Part shown: positions 26,072 through 33,494 of the stretch, one piece after another
Layout: every line of letters begins with the position of its first letter
Numbering within the stretch: position 1 is the first letter of the stretch
Assembly (NCBI GenBank): GCA_002305755.1
Contig: DBQV01000021.1
Coordinates: 1-64,000 of the forward strand
DNA from: Christensenella sp. UBA1385
GTDB taxonomy: Bacteria > Bacillota > Clostridia > Christensenellales > Aristaeellaceae
Reading direction: 5' to 3'
Length of the DNA stretch: 64,000 nucleotides
Translations under genes and position numbers: made by a program
Notes under the pieces: generated by a model
Databases searched by the model: none
What the model saw: the letters and a program-made list of their open reading frames with translations, nothing else
Told to the model about the DNA's origin: nothing

Positions 26072-27055
26072 CTATCCCTTCAGCGGCAGCGCCACCAGCA
26101 CAGCCAGCGCGCTCAGCGCCAGCGTAACAAGCGCGTACATCCGCACGATCTGCTTTTCGCTCATGCCCGACAGCTCGAAATGGTGATGGATCGGCGACAT
26201 CTTGAAGATCCTTTTACCATGCGTCGCCTTAAAATAGGCGCGCTGCATGATCACAGACACCGAAGACATGATCATGGTAAAGCAGATGGGGATCAGCCAG
26301 AACTGCAGACCCAGCAACATAGCTGCCGAGCAGAACACCCCGCCGATGAACATGGAGCCGGTATCGCCCATCATGATTCTTGCGGGGTAGTGATTGTAGA
26401 TGAGGAACCCCGCGCAGGCGCCGACCAGCGCAAAAGAAAGCAGCGCCATGGCCGTACCGCCATAGGCGGCCCTCATCATCAGCGCGATCAGCCCAAAGGC
26501 AAGCCCGCCGACCACGGAAACTGAGGAAAGTATGCCATCCACGCCGTCCTGCAGATTGGCGCTGTTGGTCATGAACACAAACAGCACCGTCATCAGCGGC
26601 ACATAAAACGGCCCCAGATCCCAGATATTTGTGGAAAAAGGCAGATAGACGCCACCGCCGAGCTTTACATAGCAATAAACAGAAAACAGGATCCCGACCG
26701 TCACCTGGCCGATCACCTTCTGTTTCGGTCTCAGCCCCTCATGATCATGTCGGATGTTCTTGATATAGTCATCGCGGAAGCCAATGGCCATCGCGCCAAG
26801 CGAGGCCAGAAGCACCGGCAGCAGCTTCCAGGCATCCGCCTGAGCAAAGGAGAACACAAGCGATGAGAGCACCGCCGCCGTCGCGATCAGGATGCCGCCC
26901 ATGTTGGGCGTGCCCTGCTTGTTAAGATGCGCTTTGGGGCCAAGCTCATAAATGGTCTGACCAAACTGCATGGTCTTCAGCTTTTTGATCAGATAAGGCA
27001 TGCCCAGCGCCGCGATCGCAAAGGCCAGCGCGGCAGCGGCCGCGGAATATATCAC
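26072..27055 (-). CDS. mraY: Phospho-N-acetylmuramoyl-pentapeptide-transferase
   Basis: Membrane enzyme that makes lipid I from UDP-MurNAc-pentapeptide and undecaprenyl phosphate. The 327 residues have about ten membrane segments; FRDDYIK and NLQDGVDGI hold the catalytic aspartates, and IHHHFELSGMSE is the HHH motif. The family usually reads NLTDGLDGL, so this copy differs slightly at non-catalytic positions. The start is GTG at 27053-27055, overlapping the murE stop (GTGA). Confidence 0.95.
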   Translation of the reverse strand: MIYSAAAAALAFAIAALGMPYLIKKLKTMQFGQTIYELGPKAHLNKQGTPNMGGILIATAAVLSSLVFSFAQADAWKLLPVLLASLGAMAIGFRDDYIKNIRHDHEGLRPKQKVIGQVTVGILFSVYCYVKLGGGVYLPFSTNIWDLGPFYVPLMTVLFVFMTNSANLQDGVDGILSSVSVVGGLAFGLIALMMRAAYGGTAMALLSFALVGACAGFLIYNHYPARIMMGDTGSMFIGGVFCSAAMLLGLQFWLIPICFTMIMSSVSVIMQRAYFKATHGKRIFKMSPIHHHFELSGMSEKQIVRMYALVTLALSALAVLVALPLKG

Positions 27056-28518
27056 TGCCTGTCCTCCTTCGATTGGGCCAGTATCTCGCGCACGATCTGC
27101 TTTTCATTGAAGGGACGCTTCACGCCGCTGATCTCCTGATAGGTCTCATGCCCCTTGCCGGCCAAGATGATCACATCCCCATCCCGGCCCAGGTCAAGGG
27201 CACGGGCAATGGCTGAACGACGATCCTCCATGACTTCATAGGACGCACCTGTTTCCCTGATGCCCGTTTCTATGCTCCTGATAATGTCCATTGGGTCTTC
27301 GTTTCGGGGATTATCGCTGGTCAGAATGGAATAATCTGCAAGCCTGCCCGCGATCGCGCCCATTTTGGGTCGCTTCAGGTAATCTCTGTCGCCGCCGCAG
27401 CCAAACAGCACAATCACACGTCCCCTGGCAAACTCTCTGGCTGTCTTCAGTATATTTTCAAGAGCATCCGGCGAATGGGAATAGTCCAGTATCACCATGT
27501 AGGGCGTGCGGGTATCGAGCACTTCGGCGCGGCCCGGCACGCTGCGCACGTTCTCAAGGGCGCGGCAAATGGCCTCCGGCTCCACGCCCATGATCAGCGC
27601 GAGGCCGCAGGCCGCCAGCGCATTGTAAACGTTGAACATGCCCATCATCTTCAGGTGAACGGGATAGGAATGCTCGTTCCACAGCGTCAGCTTGAAAGAG
27701 ACGCCTGTTTCGCTGATCTCGATGTCCCGGGCAAAGATATCGGCATTGGTGCAGATGCCGAATGTGCTGTGCGGGACAGGCAAATCCCGTATGATCGCGG
27801 CTGCCCGGTCATCATCCACATTGATCGCGGCGTTTTTCACCATGCCGCCGGTCAGGAAATGCTTCTTGGTCTCAAAATAGCGATCCATATCGCCGAAGAA
27901 ATCCAGATGGTCCTGAGACAGGTTCAGGAAGCATCCCGCCTCGAACTGAAGGCCTTCCAGCCGCTTCAGGCTGACCGCGTGCGCGGATACCTCCATGCAG
28001 ACGGCCTGCACGCCGCTGTCGGCCATTTCACGCAGTGTTCTTTGCAGATCGATGGGATCGGGCGTGGTGAGGCTGCTTTTCATCCATCGGCTGCCTATCA
28101 TATTGCCCGTGGTGCCGATCAGGCCGCAGGTCCACCCCGCCTCCTCCAGTATGGCCTTGATATAATAGCTGGTCGTTGTCTTGCCCTTGGTGCCTGTAAT
28201 GCCGATCAGCTTCATCTGCCGCGCGGGGTGTCCATAGAACGCCGCGGCCAGCAGGGCCATGGCAGCCCGGTCATCACTGACCAGAAGCTGGGGCACATTC
28301 ACCTCATCCAGAAAACGGGTCACGACCAGCGCAACAGCTCCATTCTGGACAGCCTGCGCCGCAAACTGATGCGAATCCGAACGCGCCCCGCTGATGCAAA
28401 AAAACAGACTGCCGGCCATGTTCTGGCGGCTGTCCTGCGCAAGACCGGAGATCTCACAATCCCCGCGCTGCTCAACAAAATATGGGGCGGCTTCGCCCGC
28501 CAACTGCGATAGTTTCAT
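27052..28518 (-). CDS. murE: UDP-MurNAc-L-Ala-D-Glu--meso-diaminopimelate ligase
   Basis: Adds the third residue of the peptidoglycan stem peptide. The 488 residues include the ATP loop GITGTKGKTTT (about 106-116), STTPDP-like SSLTTPDPIDLQ for substrate binding, and SDNPRNEDP. The DNPR motif indicates meso-diaminopimelate as substrate (established for the family), so the wall is DAP-type. No murF follows, unlike the standard order. Confidence 0.96.
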   Translation of the reverse strand: MKLSQLAGEAAPYFVEQRGDCEISGLAQDSRQNMAGSLFFCISGARSDSHQFAAQAVQNGAVALVVTRFLDEVNVPQLLVSDDRAAMALLAAAFYGHPARQMKLIGITGTKGKTTTSYYIKAILEEAGWTCGLIGTTGNMIGSRWMKSSLTTPDPIDLQRTLREMADSGVQAVCMEVSAHAVSLKRLEGLQFEAGCFLNLSQDHLDFFGDMDRYFETKKHFLTGGMVKNAAINVDDDRAAAIIRDLPVPHSTFGICTNADIFARDIEISETGVSFKLTLWNEHSYPVHLKMMGMFNVYNALAACGLALIMGVEPEAICRALENVRSVPGRAEVLDTRTPYMVILDYSHSPDALENILKTAREFARGRVIVLFGCGGDRDYLKRPKMGAIAGRLADYSILTSDNPRNEDPMDIIRSIETGIRETGASYEVMEDRRSAIARALDLGRDGDVIILAGKGHETYQEISGVKRPFNEKQIVREILAQSKEDRQ

Positions 28519-28623
28519 AACTGCGTACCTTTCGGAAAAGTTACCTGTTCCACCCTGTCGAAAAACAAAAGCCGTTGATACCGGCTATTGTTCTGGTTCG
28601 ACTTTTCATTTCAGAGAGGCTTC

Positions 28624-29133
28624 TCACCGATGCCCCGACCAAGATCCGATCCCTGCCAGCAGGCTCTCCTGGGTGGCGCCCGTACTGCGCACGGTCACCT
28701 TGACGGTTTCATCGTGCAGAGCCAGCTTCATGCCGAGATTCTGCGAAGCGTAATAGCAGATGAAGTTGCTGTCTTTGGCGGCGCTCAGCTGCTCATCCAG
28801 AGACAGCCTTTCCTTTTCATAAGAGGAGTACTGGTCCTTCAACCTTGCGATCTCTGTTCTGACAGCGCCGCTCTGCCGGGCCGTGCTCATTACGAGCGCG
28901 CTCATTATAACAATTGTCGTTGCAATCAGCAAGACAGCCCAAGGAAGCGGTATGCCAAAGCGCCGTGCCGGCCTGACATGATCCGCCCTATAGGCAACGC
29001 GGCTGCTCCCATCCTCGCTCTCAAGACCCGGCAGTTCAACGGTATTGGCCACCACGATTCTTTCAAAAGGGCAGATGCCGCTGCCCGCCGCCACATAGTT
29101 GCTCTGTCTAGGGGACTGTGCATACTGGGTCAC
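28624..29133 (-). CDS. ftsL: FtsL-like septum formation protein
   Basis: Small bitopic divisome protein. The 169 residues have a polar N-terminal region (1-60), a single membrane segment (about 63-84, IPLPWAVLLIATTIVIMSALV) and an extracellular coiled coil (about 92-118, EIARLKDQYSSYEKERLSLDE cut short here), followed by the typical AxxLGMKL motif. Sequence conservation of FtsL is poor; the call relies on topology and on position between mraZ and murE. A DivIC assignment is possible. It lies 22 bases after mraZ. Confidence 0.78.
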   Translation of the reverse strand: MTQYAQSPRQSNYVAAGSGICPFERIVVANTVELPGLESEDGSSRVAYRADHVRPARRFGIPLPWAVLLIATTIVIMSALVMSTARQSGAVRTEIARLKDQYSSYEKERLSLDEQLSAAKDSNFICYYASQNLGMKLALHDETVKVTVRSTGATQESLLAGIGSWSGHR

Positions 29134-29154
29134 GCTTTTTCACCTCCCGCGGTC

Positions 29155-29679
29155 TCAGGCGTTCGCTCGGCTGCGAAGGCCCTCCTGTATCTGGCTGATC
29201 TCACTCAGCACATCCGGGTGTTCGTCATTGAAGCTCTGGGTCTCGATTTCCGCCTGTCTGCTGGAAACGACCTTCACATAGTCATTGGCTCCGGACACCT
29301 GTACGCCGGTCGCGTCCTTCAGATACATCTCGCGCAGTGCCGCGGGCAGCAGAACCCTGCCTTGTGTGTCGAAGCTCACATTGTCAAATGAAAACCTGGA
29401 AAACCTGTCAAGGAATTTCTCGGCCCGCGCATCCTGATCCCGCAGACGGGTCAACAGCTCTACCTTTTTCTCCCAGATCTCATAGGGGTAGATGGCGATG
29501 CTGTTTTGAGCCATATTGAGGCCAATCACGATGTCTTCGCCCAGCCTCTCCCGGAAACTTTGGGGAACGATCATGCGGCCCTTGGCATCAACACTGTGGT
29601 TGTACGCACCGAAGAAGCCCTTCAGCTTCCTCTGACGGGTGTCGGCCTGCCGGTACTCTGTGGACTGATTGCCGCCCAT
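29155..29679 (-). CDS. mraZ: Transcriptional regulator MraZ
   Basis: AbrB-like ring-shaped DNA-binding protein that controls the division/cell-wall cluster. It carries two MraZ repeats: GAYNHSVDAKGRMIVPQSFRE and FDTQGRVLLPAALRE, each with the DXXGR-P motif. The ATG at 29677-29679 gives 174 residues with about 20 extra at the N-terminus compared with usual MraZ (which starts near FFGAYNHS). A GTG at 29695-29697 is an alternative; neither has a well-spaced ribosome binding site. It is preceded by an array of likely MraZ boxes. Confidence 0.9.
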   Translation of the reverse strand: MGGNQSTEYRQADTRQRKLKGFFGAYNHSVDAKGRMIVPQSFRERLGEDIVIGLNMAQNSIAIYPYEIWEKKVELLTRLRDQDARAEKFLDRFSRFSFDNVSFDTQGRVLLPAALREMYLKDATGVQVSGANDYVKVVSSRQAEIETQSFNDEHPDVLSEISQIQEGLRSRANA

Positions 29680-29694
29680 CTCCCTATCATCCGA

Positions 29695-29748
29695 CACCTT
29701 ATCACCACCAATCGCCACTAATTGCCTCTTGCAGACACAATTTACCAC
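29695..29748 (-). promoter_or_regulatory. MraZ operator: six GTGG-like boxes at exact 10-bp spacing
   Basis: Read on the minus strand, GTGG, GTGT, GAGG, GTGG, GTGG, GGTG lie at 29745-29748, 29735-29738, 29725-29728, 29715-29718, 29705-29708 and 29695-29698. The 10-bp pitch and GTGG core match known MraZ operators. They overlap the -10 box and start region of the mraZ promoter. Confidence 0.75.
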
Positions 29749-29768
29749 CCGAAAATTCAGTGCGTCAA
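29739..29768 (-). promoter_or_regulatory. Promoter of the mraZ division/cell-wall cluster
   Basis: Minus-strand TTGACG (29763-29768, 5 of 6), 18-base spacer, TAAATT (29739-29744, 4 of 6). The MraZ boxes begin at its -10, fitting autorepression. Confidence 0.6.
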
Positions 29769-30194
29769 ACCGAAAGTCCCCGTAATTCAAGGCGTTTGGG
29801 CTTGCTTTTGTCTCTGAGGGGATCGGATTTCAGTCTTAAAGGGAAGCGATGTTCGTTTCTCGAATTGTAAATAAGAACACCGATTCCTAAGAAGAAATCG
29901 ACGTCCGAACATATCGTCAAAACAAACAAATTTTATGGATAATTTTATATGATATGATGATTTTTATCTTTGGGAGATGTTTGGCTGGAAAGCAAAACAA
30001 CAGGTCTGCCTTTTCTCAATGAAGCAGACCAAAGTTCGCAGATCTATAACAGAAAGGTTAGAGTTGCAATGACTCATGGAGGTTCAGCAATTGCACTCGT
30101 CACCACCCAACCATCAAAAAAAGGCGCCTAAAGCTCCTTTCTGGACAGAGCACGATTTACGGCAGCCTCTCAGCGCCACCGGGCCCCACTTTCT
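29769..30194. other. AT-rich intergenic region of about 430 bases
   Basis: Between the phosphoesterase stop and the mraZ promoter. It is markedly richer in A and T than its neighbours (notably 29900-29970). It holds a 7-bp hairpin GGTCTGC/GCAGACC near 30002-30030, a likely terminator at 30116-30140, and no convincing gene; a 20-codon frame at 30069-30131 overlaps the terminator and is rejected. Confidence 0.6.
30116..30140 (-). terminator. Likely terminator of the zinc-ribbon/phosphoesterase operon
   Basis: Minus-strand AAAGGAGC / GCGCCTTT stem (8 bp with one mismatch) and 5-base loop, followed by TTTT, about 55 bases after the phosphoesterase stop. Confidence 0.6.
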
Positions 30195-30911
30195 TTATGG
30201 CGCGAGCAGCTCAAACAGCCTGAATCCCAGGCCATCGCAGGCAACGGGATGATACGCCACGCCTTCACATCCCCCGCGGAAAGCAGAAGCACCCGCGGGG
30301 CCATGCAGGTGCCCGTAGAAAACGTGCCGGACACCATAGGCTGAAAACAGGCGGCTCATGGGCGTGGGGCATCCGGAGGCCTCCACCGGCGGGTAGTGGA
30401 TCATGGCGATGAGCAAATCGCCGTTTTTCAGGAGGGCCTTTCCCCTTTGCAGCGACAGTTCCATCCGCATCAGCTCGCGCTGATACAGCCTGTGGTTCTC
30501 GCTGTCACCTTCACCATCGGGCAGCATCCACCCGCGCGAACCGCAAAACACATACCCATCCATCGCGAGGGCATCGTTTTGCAGCGCGAACATGCCCTCC
30601 GGCAGCAGAGCGCGGAGCCGTGACACAGAGCTCCACCAATAATCATGGTTGCCGCGGATCAGCAGCTTTCTGCCCGGCAGACGGCCGATAGCATCCAGAT
30701 CCTGCTTTGCGTCATCCATTTTCATGGCCCAGCTGATATCGCCCGGGATGAGCACGATATCTTCGGCCCTGACCCGCGCCGTCCAGTCATCGGCGATCTT
30801 ATCAAAATGCCCTTCCCAGTGGGCGCCGAAAACATCCATGGGCTTTTCGGCGCCGCCGGGGAGGTGCAAATCACCGATGGCAAATATGGTCGGACGCTCA
30901 GTTGTCGTCAT
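30195..30911 (-). CDS. Calcineurin-like metallophosphoesterase
   Basis: Predicted dinuclear-metal phosphoesterase of 238 residues; substrate unknown. The family motifs are all present: GDLHLP (metal site), GDISWAM, RGNHDYWW (the GNHD signature), MIHYPP and the C-terminal GHLHGP. The ATG at 30909-30911 (MTTTERPTIFAIGDLH) overlaps the upstream zinc-ribbon gene by 14 bases, so the pair is translationally coupled. Similar proteins occur across Firmicutes as uncharacterised phosphoesterases. Confidence 0.9.
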   Translation of the reverse strand: MTTTERPTIFAIGDLHLPGGAEKPMDVFGAHWEGHFDKIADDWTARVRAEDIVLIPGDISWAMKMDDAKQDLDAIGRLPGRKLLIRGNHDYWWSSVSRLRALLPEGMFALQNDALAMDGYVFCGSRGWMLPDGEGDSENHRLYQRELMRMELSLQRGKALLKNGDLLIAMIHYPPVEASGCPTPMSRLFSAYGVRHVFYGHLHGPAGASAFRGGCEGVAYHPVACDGLGFRLFELLAP

Positions 30912-31299
30912 CTTCCTCCGAATCGTCGCCGTCTTCCTGCTCTTCCATTTCTTCGAGAGACAGGTTCTTATCGATCTCCTGATATTCGGGCTCAGGGATA
31001 TCCTTGTCATTGAGATCGGGCACGATTTCGTCCATCGTGCTCACGGTCTCATCACCCGTCAGCAGGGGCTCGTCATCCTCCGCTCCTTCAACGCCGGACG
31101 AGGGCTTCTCACCGTTCATTTCACGCAGGCAGACCGCGCAGAACACCTTTCCGGGCACAACCGGCGCCTCGTTGCAGATGGTGCACAGCTCCTGCTCTTC
31201 CGGCGGCACATTGCCGTGGATCTCACGGAAACACACCTTGCACATTTTCTCGGTATCTTCCATGTAGTTCAGCTCACATTTCGGACATTTCACCAGCAC
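30898..31299 (-). CDS. Zinc-ribbon protein with acidic C-terminal tail
   Basis: Unrecognised small protein of 133 residues. Four CxxC pairs (Cys 5/8, 20/23, 39/42 and 54/57) suggest two zinc sites in the first 60 residues. The second half is strongly acidic, ending in a run of Asp and Glu (about 85-133), predicted disordered. The start is GTG at 31297-31299, nine bases after AAAAGGGG; a second GTG lies two codons on. It has a strong promoter and is coupled to the phosphoesterase, suggesting joint function. No role can be assigned. Confidence 0.8.
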   Translation of the reverse strand: MLVKCPKCELNYMEDTEKMCKVCFREIHGNVPPEEQELCTICNEAPVVPGKVFCAVCLREMNGEKPSSGVEGAEDDEPLLTGDETVSTMDEIVPDLNDKDIPEPEYQEIDKNLSLEEMEEQEDGDDSEEDDDN

Positions 31300-31354
31300 A
31301 CGCGATAACCCCTTTTCATGCTTCTGTCATAGACGCTTTCGTAAAGCATGGGCG

Positions 31355-31383
31355 ATTATACTATGAGACATAGGCAATGGCAA
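31355..31383 (-). promoter_or_regulatory. Promoter of the zinc-ribbon/phosphoesterase operon
   Basis: Minus-strand TTGCCA (31378-31383), 17-base spacer, TATAAT (31355-31360, perfect), about 55 bases before the GTG start. Confidence 0.75.
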
Positions 31384-31443
31384 GGGACACTCAAATCTTA
31401 TTTTGGCATTGGGCAACATATGAACGAAGAGCCTCTCCGTCCG

Positions 31444-32700
31444 CTATTCTTCCGTCGCCTGTCTCGTCTTGTTGACATAGATTTTTTTCTTCTTCAGACC
31501 CCCTCGATGGGTAGAGGCAATGGCGACAGGCATGGTATAGCTGGGCATGGCGTTGGAACGGTTTTTTACCACGTTCAGCACCAGCGACACACCCGTTACG
31601 TTGGTCAGCAGGTTGGAGCCACCGTAGCTGATGAAGGGCAGCGGGATGCCGGTGATGGGCATCAGGCCGATGGTCATGGCGATATTCTGAAAGACGTGGA
31701 TAAACAGCATGCTCATCACGCCGATGATGATCATCCGCCCGAATTTGTCGTAGGTAAAACGCGCCAGATACAGCATGCGCAGCAGGGTCAGCAGGTAGAT
31801 CACCACAATGATCGTGCAGCCGACAAAGCCCACGGCCTCGCCGACGGTGGCAAAGATGAAGTCCGTCCAATCCTCCGGCACAAAGTTGAGCTGGCTCAGA
31901 GATCCGGCCACAAACAGACCGATGCCCTTGAGCCCTCCCGAGCCGATAGCCTGCTCGGAGTTCAGTATCTGATAGCCGCCGCTCAGGGGGTACTTGCTCG
32001 GGTCAAGGAAGGAGAGGATGCGCTGCAGACGAAAGTTCTCCGATCCGCTGATCAGGCCGTAGGCGATCACGGTACCTACGCCGATGGCCGCAATCAGGCC
32101 GAGGAAGGTCAGTATCTTCCAGTCTGCTCCGCCAAAGAAGATCATCAGGTAGAAAATGCCCGCCATCACGATAACAGAGCCGATCTCGCTCTGAAGGACG
32201 GTAATGCCGGCAGGAAGGCCGAAGATCAGAATGATGCGCGCGGCGTCCTTCAGCGTATTCATGGGTTTGGGATTGTTAGCCATGGCGCGCGCCAGCATCA
32301 GGATGATGGTGATCTTGGCAAACTCCGCGGGCTGTATCATGCGGCCGAGGCCCACCTCCAGCCAGGCGCTCACGTTGCGGATGGAGGACGCGCCCAGCAC
32401 GATCACCAGCAGGCTCAACACCCCGTAGTAGTATACGCGGGCATAGGATCGGAAATGCTCGTAGGGGATGGACACGATGAACCACACAGCCGCCGGAGAA
32501 GCAATGGCAAAGATGGCCTGCCAGCGGCCGGATTCCGAATTCAGTATGCGGTTCAGCAGCGGCACCTCGGCGCTGATGTCCGGATTGAAGGTGGCCACTG
32601 AAATAGAAACAACCCCGATGGCTATCAGCAGATACATCAGGCCCAGCAATATGAAGTCAAAATGCGGTTTTGTCCTTCTGTCGTCTTCATGACCCATCAT
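31444..32700 (-). CDS. rodA: Rod shape-determining protein RodA (SEDS glycosyltransferase)
   Basis: Peptidoglycan polymerase that works with PBP2 in lateral wall growth. The 418 residues contain about ten membrane segments, the SEDS signature around SEQAIGSGGLKGIG and the C-terminal GIPLPFISYGGSNLLTN. A FtsW/SpoVE assignment is possible by sequence alone, but its place behind mreBCD-mrdA-minD favours RodA. The ATG overlaps the minD stop (ATGA). Last gene of the mre operon, 144 bases before the next gene. Confidence 0.9.
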   Translation of the reverse strand: MMGHEDDRRTKPHFDFILLGLMYLLIAIGVVSISVATFNPDISAEVPLLNRILNSESGRWQAIFAIASPAAVWFIVSIPYEHFRSYARVYYYGVLSLLVIVLGASSIRNVSAWLEVGLGRMIQPAEFAKITIILMLARAMANNPKPMNTLKDAARIILIFGLPAGITVLQSEIGSVIVMAGIFYLMIFFGGADWKILTFLGLIAAIGVGTVIAYGLISGSENFRLQRILSFLDPSKYPLSGGYQILNSEQAIGSGGLKGIGLFVAGSLSQLNFVPEDWTDFIFATVGEAVGFVGCTIIVVIYLLTLLRMLYLARFTYDKFGRMIIIGVMSMLFIHVFQNIAMTIGLMPITGIPLPFISYGGSNLLTNVTGVSLVLNVVKNRSNAMPSYTMPVAIASTHRGGLKKKKIYVNKTRQATEE

Positions 32701-33479
32701 ACGCCCTCACGCTCCTTTCCAAAGAGCTGGCCAAGCAGGCCTCCGCGTCGTCTCGGCGGCAAGCCCAGCAGCCGGTCACAAATACCGTCAATCGCTTTAG
32801 CGGTGGCTGCGCAGGCACCTTCCGGGATCGTTTTCCCCTGCACCATCGCACTGTAAACACTCTCGTCATAAGGGATTACGCCAAGCAGGGGCAGATCAAG
32901 CGCCAGGGCGGAAGAGGCAGGCTCCCTGACCAGGCCCTGCTTCACATAGCGCCTGTCAAAGCGGTTAATGATCAGCCAGGGATGTTTGCCACAGGACTCC
33001 ATCATCATCCCGGCCATCTTTTCGGTATCCCGCAGGCAGACATCATCCGCGGTAGCCGCCAGTATGATCTCGTCAGCAAAGGGGACAAAATTCTTCACGC
33101 CCCGCCCGATGCCTGCCGGCGCATCTACCAGCACCATGTCATAGCGCTCCTTCAGTGTTCTCGTCACCCGCGAAAGCGCCTTCGGCTCAAAATCCTTGGG
33201 CCGTGCGTCCTGCCCCGATGTCATGATATGAAGCAGGGGGAAATTTCCGTGCGTTACGGCGGCTTCCCGCAGCGTGCAGCGCAGGCTGAGGCAGTCGGCC
33301 AGCTCATACAGCACCTTATCCTGTATGCCCATCATCAGGTCGACGCTGCGCAGGCCTACATCCGCATCCAGCAGCAGCGTGCGCAGGCCGCGCCCGGCAA
33401 GTGCAACAGCCATGGAGGAAACAATGGTGGATTTGCCCACACCGCCCTTACCCGAGGCGACCAGTATCAGTCTTCCCAT
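32697..33479 (-). CDS. minD: Septum site-determining ATPase MinD
   Basis: ParA/MinD ATPase that positions the division site by binding the membrane. The 260 residues start with the deviant Walker A SGKGGVGKST (about 9-18), continue with DADVGLRSVDLMMG and VLVDAPAGIGRG (Walker B region), and end with a basic amphipathic helix, GLLGQLFGKEREGV, typical of MinD membrane targeting. No minC precedes it and no minE is seen; the order here is mrdA-minD-rodA. Confidence 0.9.
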   Translation of the reverse strand: MGRLILVASGKGGVGKSTIVSSMAVALAGRGLRTLLLDADVGLRSVDLMMGIQDKVLYELADCLSLRCTLREAAVTHGNFPLLHIMTSGQDARPKDFEPKALSRVTRTLKERYDMVLVDAPAGIGRGVKNFVPFADEIILAATADDVCLRDTEKMAGMMMESCGKHPWLIINRFDRRYVKQGLVREPASSALALDLPLLGVIPYDESVYSAMVQGKTIPEGACAATAKAIDGICDRLLGLPPRRRGGLLGQLFGKEREGV

Positions 33480-33494
33480 CTCACAACTCCTGCC

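Noticed and set aside
30069..30131. Possible 20-codon small gene starting MTHGGSAIAL
   Set aside because: It overlaps the likely terminator of the minus-strand operon, has a poorly spaced ribosome binding site and no supporting promoter.
31444..32700. FtsW/SpoVE instead of RodA
   Set aside because: The SEDS family members are hard to separate by eye, but the gene lies in the mreBCD-mrdA operon, which favours RodA.
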